Positions 34,860 through 43,344 of a DNA stretch of 64,000 nucleotides are shown here, one piece after another. Source of the DNA: CAWACP01 sp963832965. GTDB taxonomy: Bacteria > Acidobacteriota > Terriglobia > Bryobacterales > Bryobacteraceae. The stretch is taken from the NCBI GenBank assembly GCA_963832965.1, contig CAWHVW010000002.1, positions 248,001 to 312,000 on the forward strand, written 5' to 3'. Positions within the stretch are counted from its first letter, which is position 1, and each line of letters begins with the position of its first letter. A model generated the notes under the pieces. It was given only the letters and a program-made list of their open reading frames with translations. It was not told the origin of the DNA and made no database searches. Position numbers and translations under genes: made by a program.

Positions 34860-36386
34860 GTGGATCAATTCGAGGATCACTTCCTAGCAGAAAACCACGA
34901 GGGTCTGAACATCCCTTTCGATGAGGAAGGGCATTTCTTCCACGCCGAAGAGGCCCCCGAAGGTGAGGAGTTTGCGGCCCAGGCGCCGGAAGAGTCCATT
35001 TACACGGACGACCCGGTACGGGTGTATCTGCGCGAAATGGGCGCGGTTCCGCTGCTGACTCGCGAAGGCGAAGTCAACCTGGCGCGCCGCATGGAACGCG
35101 GCAAGTTGCGCATGCAGAAGGCCATCAGCCGGTCGGCTTTGGTGCAGCGCATGATTCTCGAAATCGCCGAAAACGTCAAGCGGGGCGAGGATATCGAAGA
35201 TCACGTGGACCTGGGCGACGTGGAGGAGGGCAGCGCGGCCCAGGCCAAGCGTCAGGCGGAAGTGCACGAGCTGTTCGCGGCGCTTCTGGCGATGCACAAG
35301 AAGCAGCTCCAGCTCACCGAGAAGATGAACGCGGTGGCGTTGAGCAACAAAAAAATCCGGCGCCGCTGGCAGGGGAAAGTGATGCGCGCCGCAGTGGAGA
35401 TTTCACAGGCGATCCGGCGGATTCCGTGGCAGCTTCCCAAGTGGCGCGTGTTCGCGCGTGAAATCGAACATGTGGCGGAGGAGATGTCGCATCTCGAACA
35501 CGAGATGCGCAAGCTGGAAGACCGCCCCACGCAGGCCAATCAGAACCGCATTCGCGAGATCAAGCGGGAGATTCGCAAGCGCGAAGCGGCCGCCAACGCG
35601 ACGCTGTCCGCGCTGCGGCACAGCCTGGCGGTGATCCGGCACGGTGAAGCCGAAGCCGAGCGCGCCAAGAAAGACCTGGTGGAGGCCAACCTTCGCCTGG
35701 TGGTTTCCGTGGCCAAGAAGTACGTCAACCGCGGGCTGCACCTGCTGGATCTGATTCAGGAAGGCAATATCGGCCTGATGCGCGCGGCCGACAAGTTCGA
35801 ATACCGGCGCGGCTACAAGTTCTCGACCTACGCGACGTGGTGGATCCGCCAGGCGATCACGCGCGCGATCGCGGACCAGTCGCGGACCATCCGCATTCCC
35901 GTTCACATGAACGAGAGCATGAACAAGTTCCTTCGGGCCACGCGCGAGCTGGAGAAGGAAATGGGCCGGGCTCCGACGAACGAGGAAATTGGCCGGCGCA
36001 TGGACATTCCGGTGGAGAAGGTCCAGAAGCTGAAGACCATTTCGCGCGACCCGGTTTCGCTGGAAACGCCGGTGGGCCGCGACGGCGAATCCGCGCTGGG
36101 CGACCTGATTGAGGATCGCTGGGTGGGGTCGCCGGTGGACGCCGTGATCGATTCCAACGTGCGCGACGAGACCGCGAACATCCTGAAGACGCTTTCTCCG
36201 AAGGAGGAGAAGGTGATCCGGCTGCGGTTCGGCATCGGCTGCGAGCGCGAGCATACGCTGGAGGAGATCGGCCAGGAGTTCGACGTTACGCGGGAGCGCA
36301 TCCGGCAGATTGAGGCCAAGGCGCTGCGGCAGTTGCGCTCGCCGGAGCGGGCGCGGCATTTGCGGGCTTTGCTGGCGGCACGGTAA
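34860..36386 (+). CDS. rpoD: Principal RNA polymerase sigma factor RpoD (sigma-70)
   Basis: A 508-residue housekeeping sigma factor. Region 1.2 begins DPVRVYLREMGAVPLLTREG. Regions 2.1-2.4 are NLRLVVSVAKKYVNRGLHLL, LIQEGNIGLMRAADKFEYRR and YATWWIRQAITRAIADQSRT. Region 3 follows, and region 4 is FGIGCEREHTLEEIGQEFDV and TRERIRQIEAKALRQLRSP. The N-terminal 1.1 region is short and acidic. The start is GTG 34860 with AGGTGAG upstream. A good -10 and a structured leader precede it. It recognises most promoters of the cell. Confidence 0.97.
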   Translation: MDQFEDHFLAENHEGLNIPFDEEGHFFHAEEAPEGEEFAAQAPEESIYTDDPVRVYLREMGAVPLLTREGEVNLARRMERGKLRMQKAISRSALVQRMILEIAENVKRGEDIEDHVDLGDVEEGSAAQAKRQAEVHELFAALLAMHKKQLQLTEKMNAVALSNKKIRRRWQGKVMRAAVEISQAIRRIPWQLPKWRVFAREIEHVAEEMSHLEHEMRKLEDRPTQANQNRIREIKREIRKREAAANATLSALRHSLAVIRHGEAEAERAKKDLVEANLRLVVSVAKKYVNRGLHLLDLIQEGNIGLMRAADKFEYRRGYKFSTYATWWIRQAITRAIADQSRTIRIPVHMNESMNKFLRATRELEKEMGRAPTNEEIGRRMDIPVEKVQKLKTISRDPVSLETPVGRDGESALGDLIEDRWVGSPVDAVIDSNVRDETANILKTLSPKEEKVIRLRFGIGCEREHTLEEIGQEFDVTRERIRQIEAKALRQLRSPERARHLRALLAAR

Positions 36387-36395
36387 GCGAATTTC

Positions 36396-36996
36396 TTACT
36401 GATTGCCGTCAATCCGCCGGTTGGCGAACGCTTGCCAATATTCGTTTCCGAGCCGTTGAAACTCCGCCAGACCCAAGGGTCCTCCGTCGTTCCACGAGAC
36501 ATCGAGCCTTTCGGCGGCGAAGACGAGTCCGCAATAAGAGTTTTCCTCCATCACTACTAACTTGAGCGCGATTCCATTTCCATCGGCTCCGATTGCGAGA
36601 GTCGCATCCGAGATTTCGAAATCACCGCTTGCACTCGCGGCCCTCGAATGCGTTCCACGATTCGGATTCTTGACGCCACTTGGCGTGATACTCTTCAACA
36701 AGCCTTTGTTGTTCCTTGGCGGGTGCTCCCTCAGGTGCGGAAGAATCGCCAGGCCATGGAATCCACTTAACGACTCGAACGGACTTGACACCCTCCAACA
36801 GCAGTATGAAAGTCAATCCCTCCGCGAGGTTGTGAAACGTGACGACGTAATCCACGCTGAACTCCAAGCGCACCGTGCGGTCAAGCAGGCTCGAACGAAT
36901 CGCACGGAGTTCCCCGTCGTGGAGGCTCCTCCAGAGGCTGATGGTCTCCGTCCCCTCCGGCAGATGAGTCCAGTCCAACGGCGTTTGTTTCTTCAA
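36396..36996 (-). pseudogene. Hypothetical protein gene with a one-base frameshift
   Basis: The 5' segment starts at TTG 36996, well set by AGGAGG six bases upstream (complement of 37003-37008). It codes LKKQTPLDWTHLPEGTE ... AEGLTFILLLEGVKSVRV ... ESWNAFEGRECKR, then stops. The 3' segment, in the frame one base off, continues with GDFEISDATLAIGADGNG and ends AFANRRIDGNQ at 36396. Adding one G to the GG at ~36630 (AAGCGGTGATT) restores a ~200-residue protein. No family is recognised. It lies just downstream of the higBA-like pair, in the same direction. Confidence 0.65.
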
Positions 36997-37047
36997 ACAA
37001 TGCCTCCTTGTGTGACACCGCAGCTGAACACTCAAGAATCCCGACGC

Positions 37048-37365
37048 CTAGGCCACGGCAGAAAGCCCGCTCTTCTCGACAAGCGATAGGAGCTTGAGGG
37101 AGGCCCCGGAAGGCCGCTTTTCGCCGCGCTCCCACTTGCTGACCAGGCTGCTGGTCACGTTCAGGTAGTTGGCGAAGACGGTTTGGCTGACGTGTTCTCG
37201 TTCGCGGATGGCCTTGATCTCTTCAGGCTTCAATGGCCGGATGGGCGTTAGGCAGGCCCCGTCGAACCGTCGCATGGTCTGTTTGTCGACGACCCCGCCC
37301 TTGTGCAGGTCCTCGATCATTTCATGGATCGCCGCCATAGCGTCGCTTCGATATTTCCTGCTCAT
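37048..37365 (-). CDS. Xre-family antitoxin (HigA-like)
   Basis: A 105-residue protein with a C-terminal helix-turn-helix (LKPEEIKAIREREHVSQTVF, then NVTSSLVSKWERGEKRPSG) of the HigA/NadS type. It binds DNA and neutralises the toxin encoded just upstream (4-bp overlap at 37362-37365). Toxin-first order is the HigBA layout. A perfect palindrome upstream of the toxin is the likely operator. Confidence 0.87.
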   Translation of the reverse strand: MSRKYRSDAMAAIHEMIEDLHKGGVVDKQTMRRFDGACLTPIRPLKPEEIKAIREREHVSQTVFANYLNVTSSLVSKWERGEKRPSGASLKLLSLVEKSGLSAVA

Positions 37366-37733
37366 TCGCTTTTCACCTCTACAAAATCGCCTTTCTTCAA
37401 CCGCACCTCGAGCTGTGTCCCGGTCAACGCCAGGACAAGCTTTGCGGCTTCCTTGAATTGTTCCTGCTCATCGACATTGATGTTCGCCCGTCGGCTCTTG
37501 GCGAACCCATACACGAAGAATGCCCTGGCACCGCGCCGGAAGAAGATGATCGTCCGGTACCCTTTCGATTTCCCCTGGCCAGGCCTGGCAATTCGCTGTT
37601 TAATGACGTCGCAACCAAGGTCCGCATCGATCTGGCCTTGATCTGCCCGGACAACCGCGTCGCGCAACACAGCGTCTGAGATCCCTTCCTTCCGCGCAAA
37701 GCGTTGAAACCATCGGGACTTGAAAACTCGCAC
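37362..37733 (-). CDS. RelE/HigB-type toxin
   Basis: A 123-residue protein, MRVFKSRWFQRFARKEG at the start and VIKQRIARPGQGKSKGYRTI, then FFRRGARAFFVYGFAKSRRAN. This is the RelE-superfamily DUF4258/HigB-2-like pattern of basic residues that cleave ribosome-bound mRNA. The start is GTG 37733 with GGAG six bases upstream. It precedes its antitoxin. The frame is intact. Confidence 0.87.
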   Translation of the reverse strand: MRVFKSRWFQRFARKEGISDAVLRDAVVRADQGQIDADLGCDVIKQRIARPGQGKSKGYRTIIFFRRGARAFFVYGFAKSRRANINVDEQEQFKEAAKLVLALTGTQLEVRLKKGDFVEVKSE

Positions 37734-37742
37734 GCCACTCCA

Positions 37743-37759
37743 GTCCTATTGTATAGGAC
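37743..37759. promoter_or_regulatory. Perfect palindrome, operator of the higBA-like module
   Basis: GTCCTAT-TGT-ATAGGAC, perfect 7-bp arms with a 3-bp spacer, 9 bp upstream of the toxin start. Reading in the gene direction it contains TATACAAT, a good -10 box. The antitoxin binding here would block RNA polymerase, the usual autoregulation. Confidence 0.65.
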
Positions 37760-37765
37760 CCAGTG

Positions 37766-37880
37766 CTATCTTTCCGGCGTCACCCGGAGCGCGTCCTTCG
37801 CATAGACGTGCGTGAACTGCATTGACAGGCTGTGGCCTTAGTAGTGGGTGTCCCACTGGACGGAGTAGTGGCCGGAAAGG
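37766..37880 (-). pseudogene. Remnant of a penicillin-acylase 3' end
   Basis: About 38 codons closely match the last residues of the penicillin acylase encoded at 41111-43324: the remnant reads YSVQWDTHY-stop-GHSLSMQFTHVYAKDALRV, and the gene reads YSDQWDTYYYGHSLPMQFTH. It has a TAA in place of a Tyr codon and a few substitutions, and is in the same orientation. The intact gene's end lies on the other side of the M48 gene, so the two copies flank it as an imperfect direct repeat. Confidence 0.75.
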
Positions 37881-37904
37881 GGGCACGGATGAAGTCGGGA
37901 AGGC

Positions 37905-40900
37905 TTAGTCTACAGGCAGCCGGATCGCCTCCTGCTCCACTGTAACGGCTAAGAGAGTGAGCCCGTCGCCGCTAAACCGTATAAAGGCGACCGGCGCTGG
38001 AAATCGGAATTCGTCCTTTTGGTCGCCAGTCAGGGCGTCATAGACCACCACGCGTCCAGCCTCTTTACCCACGGCGATTCGCGCTCGAACGGGGTCGGCG
38101 GCCAGGAGATGCCCGAAAACGCGAGCGCGAGGCTGATCGCTGTCCGCATCGTAGGTGACTACCCGGTTGTGTTGGTCCTCGATGGCGATGGCACGGCCCA
38201 GCGGAAAAGCTTTTTGAATGCGCATGCACGGGTCGCCGGGATCAAACAGAACATGGCCCACGGATTCTCCCGTAGCCATGTCGACGATCTCGGCGAGTTT
38301 GAGCAGGTAAGTCGGCCGCGGCCCGTTCCTCCATGCAACCGATGGAAAATCGCAAAGCGGGCGTGGCGTATAGGTGTTTTTGTCCAGTTCCGCCAGGCGT
38401 CTCCTCAGTTCCGGATCGTGCTGCACCCGGTCACTACTCCCAGGCCAGATGAGCAGACAGTATCGCCCGCTGGGCTCAGCGAAAAACCACGGCGCCTGAT
38501 TCGGGAATTTCCGGGACCAGGTCGTCCGCATGGTTCTGGCATCAAGCACGTCGAAAATAATGTTCTGGTATGTTTCCGTTTCCAGGGCGAACGTTGGGGC
38601 CCAGCCCTCCTTCGTTCTCACGACAACCAGGTAGGGGCCCACCTGCTTCGCCAGCGTGGCGGTGACCTCGGGCCCAGGCTCGACCTTGTGACTCTCCGGG
38701 TCCAAATCGACCATCCGGCGTTTCTGGTTCGCCGTGCCGGGAACATCCAGAAGCAGGTGCCCACGAGAGTCGACGACGCCGCCGTTCACAGGTCCGAACT
38801 GCATGAGGGCCTCGCCGGTGTTCAAGTTCCAGACCGCCGCGTGCGATTCCGACGAAATCAGCAGCCGGGAGAGGCCGGCGGATACCGCGACGGCTCTAAG
38901 GCCGCCCAGTTCCGCTCCGCTTATCGGCACCGAAGCCAAAAGCCTCTTATCGGCTCGTGCGTGCAACTCTATCTCCCCCTCGGCGTTGTCTTCAATGTAG
39001 CGACCGGCAAATGCGTCGAACCCGTGGCTGGCGCTTGAGAGCTTCTCGCCGGTGCCGAGGTCGACGATAGAGGCCGGAGCCGGCGGCCTGGGCTGAAAGC
39101 CAGGCGCAGTCAAACCAAGGCTGGGAGGCGAAGGCCGAATGATGACCAGGCTACTTTCTGCGCCGCTCGCGACGCTTCCCGCGGGCAGTTTCATCTCAGC
39201 GATCAGCTTGCCCGAAGGGAAGGCGACCAGGCTCGCGGTCACCTCCGGGCCGCTCTTTTCGGCGCGCAGCTTCGGAGAGACCAGTACACGGTCGTCCGCC
39301 ATGAACGTGAAATGGTAAAAGGGGTATCCGTTCAGCTTCCTTAGCAGGCCGCCAACGGGTACGGTCGAGTTCTTCTGGAGATCCCATGCAAGCACGCCCC
39401 CGGGGTACCTTTCGGGCGCCGCAAGGAAGAAGCGTCCGTCGGGCGAAAAATCGATGGCCGCCTGCTCCAACAGGTTCTGATCCAGCGACAGTTCCGTCGC
39501 GTTGAACTGCCTCGACGCTTGCAGGAAGGATTGGTAGTCAGGCGGAAAATCGAGCATGGACGCCTGCAGGGCCGGAAGGCTGATTGTACGAGGGAACGCC
39601 GGTGTCACTGACGCGCTTTCTTCCAGGTATTCCTCCAGGGGTTCTCCAAAGGGGGCGCTGAAGCCGCTCCAATCCAGGTATTTGTAAGCCAGATCGGCCA
39701 GTTGTTCATCTACCCAGGAGGCCCCGAAGGGTTTCCTTTCGAGGATGGGCGCCCCCGAGGAAGCGTCGATAAGGCGCAGCGTCCACTCCGGGTCGAGATC
39801 CAGGAGAAAGCGTCCGTCGGGCGACAGATTCTCAGCGATCGAGGCTTCGCGCAGGGGGATTTCCGTGAACCCAAGGCGAGTATGATCGGCGACGCTCCAA
39901 CGTTCCAGGTGGGTGCCAGAGCGAACGAAGACAATGTCCCGTCCGTCCGGCGTGAATTCGGCGCGGCTGGCGTCCTCCGCGGCCACACGAAACAGCGCGG
40001 CCAACGGTTGTACAGAGAATACGCTGACCCCGGAATCGTCCTGCGCAAGAACGTAACGTCCGTCGGCACCGAAGCGAAGCTGGCGCAAGTCACCCGCCAA
40101 ACCTGGCGTGAGCGTCCGCCGCGACAAGGCGCCGTCCAGCTCTTCCGAGAAGGAGATCTTTGTAGCATTCAGGACCCGCTCGCGCCACCGAAGGAATTCG
40201 CCGTTGTCATGGGCCGACGCGGGCCGACAGGCGGTGGGCATATTCTTCAACATCCGGCCCAGCCGCTCTTCATCCGGAGTGAAGTTGAAGAAGTTGGAGA
40301 AGAAGTTGCCGGTCTTGCCCCTGGTTTCCGCCAGGCGGTCGAAAGCGCGGATGGGCGCCATGGGATCGTAACCGGCCGCGGCCTGGATCTGCAGGCCAAG
40401 CCGGTCGGCCTCGAACTCCGCTGCTCTATCTATTGGATCGGGATTGGTAAGATCGTAGGGGCTGGCCGCTCGCGGCTTCGTCCACAGGCGCTCTATCAGC
40501 CGGTGGTATTGGTCGAATATGTCCCGGCGGTCCCCGACCTTTGTTACTCCCATGGTGGATTTCATCAAGCGGGACGTGCGAATCGCATATTGGTGCGCGA
40601 ATAAATGGCCGAACTCGTGAGCCACGATCCCGGCCAATTCATCTTCGTTTTGCGTTAGCTGAATGAGTGCGCGCGAAACATATATACGGCCTCCAGGCGT
40701 CACCAGCGCGCTTGCCTGCGGCATTTCCACGATGAACGTGCGTATGCGGAGGCCGGGCAGAGGAGCGCTTGCGGCCAGCCGTTTCGCTATACGTTGCAGG
40801 GTAGGGTCGTTTTCTGCAAGCACCCGCAGATCGAGGAGCGCGGATTCGGCGATGGCGTCGCCGAGGTCCACCTCCTGGGCGGCCGAGAATATGTTGGCGC

Positions 40901-41012
40901 GATCATTGACCGGGCGCGGAAATGATACGCCACACGCCTCCGGAGCCTCGGCGCCAGCCCGCCCAAAGCTCAGGAAAAACAGCCCCAATAACAGCGCGGC
41001 AATCCTCGACAT
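37905..41012 (-). CDS. M48-family metalloprotease fused to a beta-propeller-like domain, exported
   Basis: A 1035-residue protein. The signal peptide (IAALLLGLFFLSFGRAGAEA) ends near residue 22. The M48 protease domain carries the zinc-binding HEFGH at residues 133-137 and the third ligand in AAEFEADRLG near residue 200, followed by the FSNFFNFTPDEERLG segment. From about residue 290 to the end the protein is made of WD40-like blades (LRFGADGRYVLAQDDSGV, AEFTPDGRDIVFVRSGT, NLSPDGRFLLDLDPEW and others). It is probably a periplasmic or surface protease with a protein-interaction platform. It stands alone and is flanked by duplicated acylase 3' ends. Confidence 0.85.
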   Translation of the reverse strand: MSRIAALLLGLFFLSFGRAGAEAPEACGVSFPRPVNDRANIFSAAQEVDLGDAIAESALLDLRVLAENDPTLQRIAKRLAASAPLPGLRIRTFIVEMPQASALVTPGGRIYVSRALIQLTQNEDELAGIVAHEFGHLFAHQYAIRTSRLMKSTMGVTKVGDRRDIFDQYHRLIERLWTKPRAASPYDLTNPDPIDRAAEFEADRLGLQIQAAAGYDPMAPIRAFDRLAETRGKTGNFFSNFFNFTPDEERLGRMLKNMPTACRPASAHDNGEFLRWRERVLNATKISFSEELDGALSRRTLTPGLAGDLRQLRFGADGRYVLAQDDSGVSVFSVQPLAALFRVAAEDASRAEFTPDGRDIVFVRSGTHLERWSVADHTRLGFTEIPLREASIAENLSPDGRFLLDLDPEWTLRLIDASSGAPILERKPFGASWVDEQLADLAYKYLDWSGFSAPFGEPLEEYLEESASVTPAFPRTISLPALQASMLDFPPDYQSFLQASRQFNATELSLDQNLLEQAAIDFSPDGRFFLAAPERYPGGVLAWDLQKNSTVPVGGLLRKLNGYPFYHFTFMADDRVLVSPKLRAEKSGPEVTASLVAFPSGKLIAEMKLPAGSVASGAESSLVIIRPSPPSLGLTAPGFQPRPPAPASIVDLGTGEKLSSASHGFDAFAGRYIEDNAEGEIELHARADKRLLASVPISGAELGGLRAVAVSAGLSRLLISSESHAAVWNLNTGEALMQFGPVNGGVVDSRGHLLLDVPGTANQKRRMVDLDPESHKVEPGPEVTATLAKQVGPYLVVVRTKEGWAPTFALETETYQNIIFDVLDARTMRTTWSRKFPNQAPWFFAEPSGRYCLLIWPGSSDRVQHDPELRRRLAELDKNTYTPRPLCDFPSVAWRNGPRPTYLLKLAEIVDMATGESVGHVLFDPGDPCMRIQKAFPLGRAIAIEDQHNRVVTYDADSDQPRARVFGHLLAADPVRARIAVGKEAGRVVVYDALTGDQKDEFRFPAPVAFIRFSGDGLTLLAVTVEQEAIRLPVD

Positions 41013-41110
41013 TGCTCACATTCTATGACAGTTTCGGTTTGGTGGGCGTAGGCTAAAGTCCGTCTCTCTATCCCTGTTTAGGGCGTTAATCGCGAGCTGT
41101 TGTCGCGGTT

Positions 41111-43324
41111 TTATCTTTCCGGCCTCACCCGCAGCACTTCCTTCGCGTCGACATGCGTGAACTGCATGGGGAGGCTGTGGCCATAGTAGTAGGTGTCCCA
41201 CTGGTCGGAGTAGTGCCTGGAGAGAATATTGCCGCTCTCGCCCAGCGTGATGTTGTTTTGAGAATTGTCCCAGTTCGAGAGATCCGCCACAAAGTGCATG
41301 GATGGGCCGATGCGGTTGCGAATTTGCTTCACGGTTTCGGGGCTGCCGCTCATCTTGATGGGGCCGATATTGAAATAGCGGCCCAATAGCGGGATTTTGG
41401 TGTCCACCGGCTGCTCCACCGTGAGGGCGTTGAATTCGCCGTAGTTCCAGCCGCTCACCCGGCTGCCCTGCTCGCGCGCGCCGTCTTCGATGGCCTGGCT
41501 CAGCGCGTGCAGCAGCATGGCGTCCTTGTCCGCGAACCAGCCTTTCGCGCCGGATTCCAGCAGCGTCTGAATCACCGACGGCGTGATGAAGTAACTGTAG
41601 AGTTCCCACCGGTTGGGCGAGGCGCTTTGCGCGAAGGCGTCGCTCACGTGCTCGTACACCAGGCGCGCGAGCATGGGCGCGGCGAGTGGAATCTCCATCT
41701 GCCCGTTCCAGCCCCGCAGGACGGAGACCGCTTCGGCCAGAGGGGCGCCGGCGGGCCGTTTGCGATCGTACGCGGCTACCACCTGGCGCGCCAGGAAGTT
41801 CTCGAAACCCGAGTACACGTCTTTCTCCACCGTCAGCATGTCCTCCGGTTTCCAATGCTCGCGGGCGGACAGGAGATCGCGGATCTGATTGCTGCGGTAT
41901 TCGGCGGCGAATGCGCCATTGACCGGGTAATCGTACTTCACCGGGAACGGGTTTTGATTCGCGGTGACGATGCGGCCCCGGGCTGGGTTGAAGACGGAGG
42001 GAAGGTTGTCGAAAGGGATGAAGCCCTGCCATTCGAACTGGCCGGAGCTGCCGTCCACGGGGATGGTTCCGTCGAAATTCGCGCGGATGGGCAGCCGGCC
42101 GGTGGCGTGGTAGCCGATGTTGCCGTCGACGTCGGCGTAGACGAAGTTTTGTCCGGGGCCGGGGAAGCGGGCGAGCGCGGTGGTGAAATCGGTCCAGTTG
42201 GCGGCGCGGTCGATGTCGAGGAAGGGAAACTGGAACGGGACATCGGCCAGAGTCCAGCGCAGCGCGTAGTAGTGCGAGCCCTCGCCGTAGATCACCGGGC
42301 CGTGACGCGTCACCCACACCAGCAGCTCGTCGGTGGGGGCGCCCTTGACGCGAATGAACTCGCGGTCGGCCTGCGCCTGCTCCACGTGGCCGTTGTAGAG
42401 ATACCGGCCGGTGCGCGGGTCCAGCTTTTCGTCGTACAGATCCTGCACGTCGAACTGGAGGTTGGTGACGCCCCACGCGATGCGCTCATTATGTCCGACG
42501 ATGACCGAGGGCATGCCCGGCAGGGAGACGCCGATGACGTTCAGGCCGGGGGCTTTCAAGTGGATCATGTACCAGGCGGAGGGCGAGCTGAATTCGAGGT
42601 GCGGATCGTTTTCGAGAATGGGTTTGCCGCTGGCGGTATGCGCGCCGGAGAGGGCCCAGGCGTTGGAGCCGGGCTGGCCTTCGCGGCCGGAGCGGGCAGG
42701 GAAGAGGGCGTTCACTTTGGCGGGGTCGCCGCCTTCCAGCATTCCAAACTTGCGCACGTCGTTCTTCCAGCTCTCGGTGAGGATGCGATACATTTGCAGG
42801 CCGGCGAGCATGCAATCCACGGGGCTCCACGGGCGCGGATCGTAGCGCAGCAGCGTGAACTCGAGCGGGTAGCGGCCGCGGTACGTGTCGATGTAGTAAT
42901 TTACGCCGCGGGCGTAGGCTGCCAGCAGTGCGCGATCGGCCGGCGGAAGGGTGCGGTATTGTTCTTCGGCCACGCGGTGAATGCGCAGACGGCGGGCTTC
43001 GCGGTCGGCATCGAGGGCCACCGGTCCCACGATCTCCGCCAGTTCGCCGCCGGCGAGACGGCGCAGGGCGTCCATTTGCCACATGCGATCCTGCGCGGTG
43101 ACGAAGCCCTGCAGCACCATGGCGTCCTCAATGGAGGCGGCGGTGATGTGGGGGACGTCGAAACGATCGCGCGCGATGGTGGCTTCGCCGCCAATGGGGA
43201 GGGAGATTGCGCCCGATGTTTGCGGGAGCGGCCGCCAGGCAACCCACCATACGACCACCGCGAGCGCGACGAGCAAAACCGCTATGCTCAGATTAATCGT
43301 TCGCAGGAATCTGCCGGAGGCCAC
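41111..43324 (-). CDS. Penicillin acylase family protein (Ntn hydrolase)
   Basis: A 737-residue exported enzyme. One hydrophobic N-terminal segment (LSIAVLLVALAVVVWWVAW) serves as signal/anchor. The alpha-chain region opens ISLPIGGEATIARDRFDVPH. The catalytic N-terminal serine after autoprocessing is Ser220 in GQPGSNAWALSG, followed by GKPILENDPHLEF. Family members split amides such as penicillins or acyl-homoserine lactones; the substrate here is not clear. The precursor length is normal. A ~115-bp copy of its 3' end lies at 37766. Confidence 0.9.
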   Translation of the reverse strand: MASGRFLRTINLSIAVLLVALAVVVWWVAWRPLPQTSGAISLPIGGEATIARDRFDVPHITAASIEDAMVLQGFVTAQDRMWQMDALRRLAGGELAEIVGPVALDADREARRLRIHRVAEEQYRTLPPADRALLAAYARGVNYYIDTYRGRYPLEFTLLRYDPRPWSPVDCMLAGLQMYRILTESWKNDVRKFGMLEGGDPAKVNALFPARSGREGQPGSNAWALSGAHTASGKPILENDPHLEFSSPSAWYMIHLKAPGLNVIGVSLPGMPSVIVGHNERIAWGVTNLQFDVQDLYDEKLDPRTGRYLYNGHVEQAQADREFIRVKGAPTDELLVWVTRHGPVIYGEGSHYYALRWTLADVPFQFPFLDIDRAANWTDFTTALARFPGPGQNFVYADVDGNIGYHATGRLPIRANFDGTIPVDGSSGQFEWQGFIPFDNLPSVFNPARGRIVTANQNPFPVKYDYPVNGAFAAEYRSNQIRDLLSAREHWKPEDMLTVEKDVYSGFENFLARQVVAAYDRKRPAGAPLAEAVSVLRGWNGQMEIPLAAPMLARLVYEHVSDAFAQSASPNRWELYSYFITPSVIQTLLESGAKGWFADKDAMLLHALSQAIEDGAREQGSRVSGWNYGEFNALTVEQPVDTKIPLLGRYFNIGPIKMSGSPETVKQIRNRIGPSMHFVADLSNWDNSQNNITLGESGNILSRHYSDQWDTYYYGHSLPMQFTHVDAKEVLRVRPER

Positions 43325-43344
43325 CGGTTTGATTCTATCAGCCG

